A stretch of DNA of 64,000 bases, from positions 9,143,844-9,207,843 of the forward strand of contig OX030957.1 of the NCBI GenBank assembly GCA_943735955.1, read 5' to 3'. This document shows positions 47,031 through 64,000 of the stretch, in pieces; the stretch's first letter is position 1, and the number at the start of each line of letters is the position of its first letter. Under the pieces are notes generated by a model. It was not told the origin of the DNA and did not search any database. It saw only the letters and a list, made by a program, of their open reading frames with translations. This DNA is from Piscicola geometra (taxonomy: Eukaryota; Annelida; Clitellata; Hirudinida; Piscicolidae). The position numbers were made by a program, and so were the translations under genes.

Positions 47031-49407
47031 ATGCCAAAGTTTGAAGTTTATGATGAGAACGTGGCGGGAAAACATAACAAAAAGGCTTCTAAAACTGAAA
47101 ACTTAAAATGCACAATCAGAAAAGGAGAAGAAAAGAAAACATTAGGCGTTGTCAACGGTGGTCCTCCAAAGGTAATTCTCCCTTCACTGGCATGGGGAAA
47201 CTATTCTGTAATAATTCTGTTTAAATTTTAAACTTCAAATTGTGTATTACTATTCAAACTCACAATAAATACCTTCCAGGCTGAAACGAAGGCGCCAGTG
47301 GAGGTGCGCAAGAGCCAAAGGAATGAGGAGAGAAGGGTGCTTGGATGCATCAACAATGTCAAGGTTGTCCATTACATATATCTTCCTCTGTCTCACACCT
47401 GTCTCTTAACAGTCTAGTAACTAGACTCTAGTTTGACCGCAGTGATTTGTCATGTAAATGTAGTTTTAAAGAGTATTTATCACGCTTGAAGCATCCACTC
47501 GAAGTCAAATGCATTTTTAGTGTTTTTAAACACTTAAATGAAAATTTCAGAAAAAGCATCTTTCATACAAATCATCTTAACATGCTCTTGACAGGACGTA
47601 AACAATAAAGTAGTTTTTCCTCAAAAACAACGGAATAAAAAGAAGAAAGATGAACAAGAAGGTATTAATACTTTCTCATAATATTATTCAACGTAAATTT
47701 ATTAAAAGATCCCAAAAAATCCTGAAACCAAACTATTTCTACACCGCAAAACCACCACCAGCCACAGCAGCAGCAGGCACGGAGCATGCAGCAGAAAAGG
47801 CAGTAGTGGATGGAGTCAGCTTGCTTGCATCTCTAGAAGTTATCAAGAACCTCAAAGATCTCGAGGTGCTGTTGGTGGGGGTTTGTATCAAGTGTGCTTT
47901 TGTTGAGCTTATAATTTAATATTGTTGTTATAATAAATCTATGAGTTAATAATGTGTACGGTTCTGAGAAGACAATAATGGATAAATATACTAAAATACA
48001 ATATGTTTCATTGTAGTGTATTTATTCATCATTCACATTGCAACCATTAGCCACTCTCCACCCAATACTACATTTTCACCACCACCATCTTACCAGCCAC
48101 GCAACCACCATCAAACACCACAACCCACCAAAACATAACCCTTACCAACACCATCCTACAAATAACACCACACCAACCCTCAAACCACCACATCATCAAC
48201 CCACAAACCACCCTATCATCCCAACCCCCACCAACCCAACACCACTCATCACCAAGCCACAAGCCACCCTATCATCCCAACCCCCACCAACCCAAAACTA
48301 CTCATCACCAACCCACAAACCACCCTATCATCCCAACCCCCACCAACCCAAAACTACTCATCACCAACCCACAAACCACCCTATCATCCCAACCCCCACC
48401 AACCCATCTCAACAGCAACGACACGCCGTCAAGGGCGACTACATGAAGAAGCAGAGGGGTCTCAGCCACGACATGCGCTCCCTCCTCGTCGACTGGTTGG
48501 TCGAGGTGTCAGAAGGGCTGCATTGTCCGCCAGATGTGATCTTCAACACGTGCCACTACGTCGACAGGTGGGTGGTGTGGGTTGTGGCGGTTTGGGTTGG
48601 TGTTGGTGTGCGTTGGGTGTGGTTTGGGTTGGTGGTGGTGTGCGTTGGGTGTGGTTTGGGTTGGTGGTGGTGTGCGTTGGGTGTGGTTTGGGTTGGTGGG
48701 TGGTGTGCGTTGGGTGTGGTTTGGGTTGGTGGTGGTGTGCGTTGGGTGTGGTTTGGGTTGGTGGTGGTGTGCGTTGTGAGTGTTTGGGATTGGGTGTGGG
48801 GGTTGCTTGTGAGGGTGGATGGGTTTGTGCTTTTGAATTCGATAAATAGCTCTATAGAAATAGTTGTGATTGATTGATTGGGTGGGTAGGTGTCTGGAAG
48901 GGGGAGTGGGGTTGTGTAGGTGTATGTTTTTGTTGTTTTTGCTTGTGTAGGTTAGGTTGAGTGTTTATGGTGGGGGGTATGTGTGGGTTTGTTTCTTCTT
49001 TTTTTATTTTGTCAGTGTGTTTGGGAATGAGCGCGCGCGCGTATGTGTGTGTGTGTGTGTGTTTGTGTGTATGTGTGATGACACAGCAGCATCATCATCA
49101 CCATGCTCAACCACTGCAGGTTCTTGAGCATCATGTCTGTCAACGACACTCGTCTACAACTACTCGGTGTCACGTGCCTCTATCTGGCGTGGTGCGCTGT
49201 TGTTGATGTTCTAGTTGTTGTTTTGTTGTTGTGGTGCGTGTAACGTTGTTGTTGTTGTAGTTGCTGTTATTGTTTCTATTTGGAGTGGTATGTTGTTGTT
49301 GTGATGGTTGTTTTTCTTGTTGTTTTGGTTGTTGTTTGAGCGCTATACCTATGTGCAAGTGTGAGTAAAGAGTGTAAGTGTTGTTAAAATGAAATCTAGA
49401 CACACAC

Positions 49408-49448
<41 letters not shown>

Positions 49449-50704
49449 AAGTTTGAGGATGCACCAGGCACTCCACACTTGAGAGACCTGGTCAGCTACA
49501 TTGGAGACGTTTGCACGGACATTGAGGTGGTGCATAAAAAAAGAATAGTAATGAATAATAATAAGGAATAAATAATAATAATAAATAAATAATAATTCTT
49601 TGTTTTTATATATCGCCCATACACGCAACTGAAGCGCTCACTACTAGGGCATCGGGGGCACTCGGTTGGTCAAGCCGAGAGTCGTTACATTCTCAGTTAC
49701 CCGTTCATTTAGTGGTGGTGCAAGAGGCTGAGTAGTGGCTGCGATGAACTATTCCATCATTCATGAAGTACTAAATGGCAAATGTTCGATTCTTTCAACC
49801 ACTGGCAGGTTGAAAAGATGGAGAGATTGGTGTTGAGGACGCTTGACTTCAACTTGCTCACCTGTTCCTCTCTCTCCTTCCTCAACATCTTCCTTCACCA
49901 CCAACCCCTCCCTCCACCTCACGCTCACTCTGCCAAGGTGTTTTATTTTTACAGGAAGTTGCAGTAACGTGTGTGGTGTTATTTTTTTTATGTCTATTAA
50001 AAACTCAACGGGTTTGACACCAATATCTTAACCGCTAACAACACAAACTCCCATCACGCACCGCTACAATGTTATACAATCACCCACAATGCCTTTCCAT
50101 CACACCAATGATACACCGCCTCTAACCTACCTAGTACAATGTTATATCACCACAATACCCCATCACCCACTACTACAATCTTCCACAATCAACCACCAAT
50201 AAAATGATTCACTCACCACCACTGCCACAATGCACCATCACCAGCGCAACCTACCTCCACAGTACCTCTTAGAGAGCAGTTTGTTGGACGGTCAGAGGTG
50301 TCTCAAGTACCTGCCCAGCACCATCTCAGCCGCCTGCGTCTTCATCGCCAGGAAAGAGGCCGCCTTGCAACCATGGGTGTGTTCCTGTGCATGCAGTCTA
50401 TTTTCTCTGGATTGTTTTATTTTTTAAATTTTTTTTGGGTATTAATTCGACTTTTCACTCTTAAACATATCCAAGATCATTCACTTTTCAACACCATTCA
50501 TCACAATCTCACCTTCATTAAACAGCACCACCATCATCTCAACACCAGACGGACCTTCTAGCGCAAGTGACGGGCTACCGAGAGGAGGAGTTGGAGCGGT
50601 GTGTCAGGGAACTAGACAGTTTCAAGCGCTGCCTCCCCATCGAGGCGTACTGCAACATCCCCATCAAGTACCAGAAGTACCAGGGTCTCTTCCAGGTTTG
50701 TTAG
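47031..50704 (+). CDS. A-type cyclin
   Basis: Ten exons: 47031-47171, 47280-47363, 47595-47661, 47762-47865, 48416-48567, 49120-49188, 49448-49526, 49809-49937, 50263-50376, 50549-50695 (then VC and stop at 50704, or splicing to 50889-50903 for DQPH and stop). About 364 residues, all phases consistent. The N-terminus has a destruction box RRVLGCINN preceded by the similar KKTLGVVNG. The first cyclin fold starts with YMKKQRGLSHDMRSLLVDWL, containing the MRxxLxDWL hydrophobic patch, then FLSIMSVNDTRLQLLGVTCL and KFEDAP. The second fold has VEKMERLVLRTLDFNL and YLPSTISAACVFIARKEA. YMKKQ and the LExxIxxLxxLE helix before the fold favour cyclin A over B. It would bind CDK1/2 in S and G2/M and be degraded through the APC/C. 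Confidence 0.85.
47866..48415 (+). other. Cyclin intron with complementary ends
   Basis: The intron begins GTGCTGTTGGTGGGGGTTTG and ends in C/A-rich tandem repeats (about 58-base units with ACCCACAAACCACCCTATCA). GTTGGTGGGGGTT at 47871-47883, five bases into the intron, is exactly complementary to AACCCCCACCAAC at 48391-48403, twelve bases before the acceptor exon. The same 13-mer recurs in earlier repeat units. A normal polypyrimidine tract is lacking. Confidence 0.75.
48568..48790 (+). repeat. G/T-rich minisatellite after a cyclin donor
   Basis: Units close to GGTTGGTGGTGGTGTGCGTT and GGGTGTGGTTT start immediately at the GTGGGT donor after exon 48416-48567. Confidence 0.85.
49400..49447 (+). 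repeat. (AC)n tract ending in a cyclin acceptor
   Basis: The CA array runs straight into the CACAG acceptor of exon 49448-49526. The matching donor side (49189-49260) is G/T-rich. Confidence 0.9.
49610..49720 (-). mobile_element. tRNA-headed SINE, inverted copy
   Basis: The minus strand reads GAACGGGTAACTGAGAATG, then CTCGGCTTGACCAACCG, GTGAGCGCTTCAGTTGC and GGGCGATATATAAAAAC, matching 40666-40780. It lies in a cyclin intron. Confidence 0.65.
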
Positions 50705-50786
50705 GCCTGGACTGGGGTGTGGATGAGTGTGTAATGGTTTGGATTAATCGACGGTTCTTTGTTTGAGTAAAATTTATGTCCTTAGA

Positions 50787-50889
<103 letters not shown>

Positions 50890-50904
50890 ATCAACCCCAT
50901 TGAG

Positions 50905-52330
50905 TCGCTTCTCTTTTCTTTCAAGGTTAAAAATGTTTGAAAAGATGTTTTATTTTTCTATATTAATTGTTACATTTAACTTCACTGAAACGATATAAAT
51001 ATCAACTTGACATTTTTAATATTTTAACTTTTTAAAATTTTTAATTATTTTCAAGTGAACAATTATAAATCAAACAATTTTGCTTTGCATTCCCACAGGT
51101 TTAAAGGGGGTTGCTATTTAGAGAAGTTGATTCTTCTGACAACCACCTGTTAATTCACTGTTGACACACACCCGTCATATTCAGACAGTAGACGAATCTT
51201 TTGCATTTCCAGACGACATTTCTTACTTTCAAGACACTTTGCATATGTAGACTAATAATGACTCGCCTTTAGTTTTTGGAATATATAATAAGCCTTTATT
51301 TATTCGACATTTCACCACAAAATTAATCAATAATTTGCAAGAAATTAATACTCAAAGCTTGCAGGTTATTTCTAACAAAACATTAACTCAGTAATGCAGC
51401 AATGGCCGAGACAATAGCAACTACTGCCAACCACTAAATACTGTCTTAGTATGCAGTTAAATGCAATGCGAGGGAGTCTTGCTGCGTGGAAGTCTTTGTT
51501 TCCATTCACGGAGAACACATTAAATATCGCCTGTGATGGAGCGATGAGTGACGATGTGGTATGTTGCAGTGGTGGTGCAATGTAGCACAGCATTGCGGGT
51601 GGTTGAATGACAATAGCGTATTACAACTTTCAGCATTTCATGAACAATACACCAATGTCTAAGAGCCTACAGAATGTGAAGAGCTTTCACTACATACGTT
51701 ACATACTTAAATACAAACAACATGCCTACAAACTAGAATATTCATAATGTTACTCTCTTTATAACTAATTAGATTTAAATTGAATAAATAATTAGATAAA
51801 ATTTACATTGAATAAATAATTAGATAAAATTTACATTGAATAAATAATAAGATAACATTAAAAGATACATCAAATAAAAAAATAATAACTTTTTACAATT
51901 CATATTAAATAATTTGATAAAATTTAACTTTTACATTGAATAAATCATAGATAATCAACGAATAGATAACAATTTTACATTAAATGTCCTAATTAAAAAT
52001 CTATTTTGACTATGTGTGTAACACTGAATGGACGAAAAACTAAGCTAAGAATGCATTGATGGATGGTTGAAGAGGTTAGAGAGAGAAAGAAAGGTTATAA
52101 TGGAGATAGTGAAAGATAAGTAAGGGTATGAACGCTCTTGATGCTAGTTAGTGGCCAAAAAGAGAGATATGGGTGTCGGTGTGAGGGGCTTCACGACTAT
52201 ATAAACAATGAAATATACAAAGAATGGAGGAAAATAGAATAATGAATGGTCATAACAAGCATAACAATCAAACAATAATAACAACAAGAGTTGAGTTTAA
52301 CAAGTGGATCGAGAGAATGAATGCGATGAT
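50905..52330. other. Intergenic region between convergent cyclin and PCYT2 genes
   Basis: Holds the 3' ends of both genes. No exon recognised. Short AT-rich repeats ('gaataaataattagataaaa') occur at 51780-51850. Confidence 0.5.
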
Positions 52331-62186
<9,856 letters not shown>

Positions 62187-62338
62187 CTGGATAGGTTTCA
62201 TAAAAATGATTGTGAAAATATAAAAATAATCATTCTTAATTAATTCAGTTATTTAATTTAGAAAACTAACTTAATTAATATGTATAGTTAAAAAATATTT
62301 TAAACATCAATTAATCCTTAGTTTTAAATAGAGACCGA

Positions 62339-62832
62339 CCGAAACAGATATTTTTATTTCGGCCGAAACCGAAATTAGGCCGAAATTAAAATCCTATTTT
62401 CGGCCGAAACCGAAATTAAGCCGAAATTGAATATCAAATTTCGGCCGAAACCGAAATTAAACCGAAATTGTAAGCAGATTTTCGGCCGAAACCGAAGCCG
62501 AAACCGAAATTTTTCCCAACTTTTATTAAAAATGAAAAAATAGTATTTAATGATGACAATTCCAGTTTAATAAGTAAATCCAAACAAGCGTATATTTTAA
62601 ACAAAAAAATAAACGTTTTTCAACAAAAAATTTTTGCTGTTGTTGACAGGCTTTGCTTTGGTCAGACTGACATTTTGTAAAAAACTTCCAAATAGGATTC
62701 AACGACATTCTCACAATTTATTTTTGAATTAATTAATCGAAGCCAAATCTTCTCGTTCTTTCGATTTATATACAGTGTTTTTCAAAGCATGGATATCTAG
62801 AATTCCACATGCTTGTATATCTTATTCGAATA

Positions 62833-62925
<93 letters not shown>

Positions 62926-63541
62926 TGTGTATGTGTGTGTGTGTGGCCCTCAAATAAATCGACCTTCTGGATCATTGCCAAAGATGCATTTAACTTTCCC
63001 ATCACATCTAATAGATATCTAATAAAAATGAGAATCGAACCAAAACTTAATAATTCGAGTTCGATTGAGGATATACAGATACTTACTTTTGACAATAACA
63101 TTTTTTAAACAAATTTTTTGTTAAATATTATCCTTGAATGTATCCCAATTTACTTAAATATCAAATACATAATTGTTGTTCCAGATGCTTGTATATGTTA
63201 TTCGAATAATTAGTTTGATGACACCCATAAATCAATCAACCACGATAACTAATAGATATCTAATAGAGAATCGAATCTGAACTCAATAGTTTGATTGAGG
63301 ATACAGATACATCAGATAAACTACATAAATAAATAAATATTTCGGTTTTTCGGTAAATATGAGATCCATTTCGGCCGAAACCGAAATTGAGCCGAAATTA
63401 CAACATTATTTTCGGCCGAAACCGAAAAATGGCCGAAATTGTAAAATTAGATTCGGCCGAAACCGAAAAATGGCCGAAACTAAGAAAATTGGCAATTTCG
63501 GCGCCGAAACCGAAACCGAACCGAATTTCGGTCGGTCTCTA
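62339..63541. mobile_element. hAT-like MITE rich in TTTCGGCCGAAA, copy 2
   Basis: A 1203-bp element, inverted relative to copy 1 at 32690-33922. Ends TAGAGACCGACCGAAACAG and TTTCGGTCGGTCTCTA with a perfect 8-bp duplication GTTTTAAA (62331-62338 and 63542-63549). It keeps the same internal (GT)n tract (62834-62944) and the same flanking unique sequence. Confidence 0.9.
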
Positions 63542-63549
63542 GTTTTAAA

Positions 63550-64000
63550 TACTTTAATAATTTTTAATTAAAAAAAACATTTATGTGTGTGGTAGGAGCT
63601 CATCAAAAAGATGTGAAAAGTAAGGCATGTAATGCTGCTACAGTCACCCCCCTTCACCAGTTGCCCGATACAGTATCGGTACCAGGCAGGCAACAAGTTG
63701 CTCTAGCTTACTTTGGTCGGCTTAGAGAGTGTAAGAAGACTGTTCCGCAAGTAATTTGACAGGTTAAAAAATAAAAATATTCAGTGAAGGTAGTGATGAG
63801 TTTTAAACAAGAGTTTGGGTGCATCAGAGTCCTGGCTTGAGTCTTTGCTATAGTGTTAGGGGCACTATCCCTGGAGATGTTGACTGGATGTCCACAGGAA
63901 AAGTTGAAGATATTGATGCCTCAGCTGTGATGAGTCAGTATATTCTGCTGCAAGTGTGCATCCATTTACAACTTCCATTTCTCAAGTAGAATTGCTTTCA
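63550..64000. other. Unassigned end of window
   Basis: No exon identified. The missing N-terminal exon and promoter of PCYT2 may be here or beyond the window edge. Confidence 0.3.

Noticed and set aside
48038..48877. 279-residue Pro/His/Thr-rich protein fused to cyclin residues
   Set aside because: The N-terminal part is the C/A-rich intron repeat and the C-terminal part is the G/T-rich repeat after the donor; only 48416-48567 is exon.

Overview
This window is nuclear DNA from an intron-rich invertebrate animal. It is AT-rich, packed with micro- and minisatellites, and its genes are split into many short exons (60 to 460 bases) with GT-AG introns. The gene content (Zwilch, cyclin A, ethanolamine-phosphate cytidylyltransferase, a PDZ/ZM muscle-type protein, a tandem-RRM protein), CR1/L2-like LINEs, tRNA-headed SINEs and many hAT-type DNA transposons fit a metazoan, probably a lophotrochozoan such as an annelid. 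The species cannot be fixed from the sequence. Long ORFs made of HTHT, CVCV, YYYY or VVVV are microsatellite translations and are not genes.

Layout. 1-5.1 kb: repeats, including a broken LINE. 5.3-8.7 kb, minus strand: two-RRM protein, eight exons. 11.2-12.1 kb, minus: 3' exons of a coiled-coil protein. 13.6-16.1 kb: cluster of SINE and hAT elements. 16.6 kb, minus: single-exon secreted-peptide gene with TATA box and poly(A) signal. 17.9-19.6 kb: LINE and MITE pieces. 20.4-21.1 kb, plus: small two-exon gene for a Met/Gln/Pro-rich protein. 21.7-35.6 kb, minus: ZWILCH, 15 exons, its introns hosting several transposons. 36.2-38.8 kb: MITE with a nested LINE. 40.1-43.5 kb, plus: PDZ + ZM-motif protein, five exons. 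47.0-50.7 kb, plus: A-type cyclin, ten exons. 52.3-62.2 kb, minus: PCYT2-like enzyme, 13 exons found, convergent with the cyclin. 62.3-63.5 kb: second copy of a hAT MITE also present at 32.7 kb.

Two themes stand out. First, many introns carry G/T-rich repeats just after the donor and C/A-rich repeats just before the acceptor. The two ends are complementary, so the pre-mRNA could fold the intron out; this resembles the GU/AC 'bridged' introns reported in zebrafish. The clearest cases are 6095-6282 and 47866-48415. Second, at least five groups of hAT-like elements can be delimited to the base by 8-bp target-site duplications, some nested. Zwilch (spindle checkpoint) and cyclin A (S/M progression) are both cell-division genes, but nothing here indicates co-regulation. 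All gene models are splice predictions made by eye, checked for reading-frame continuity across each junction.
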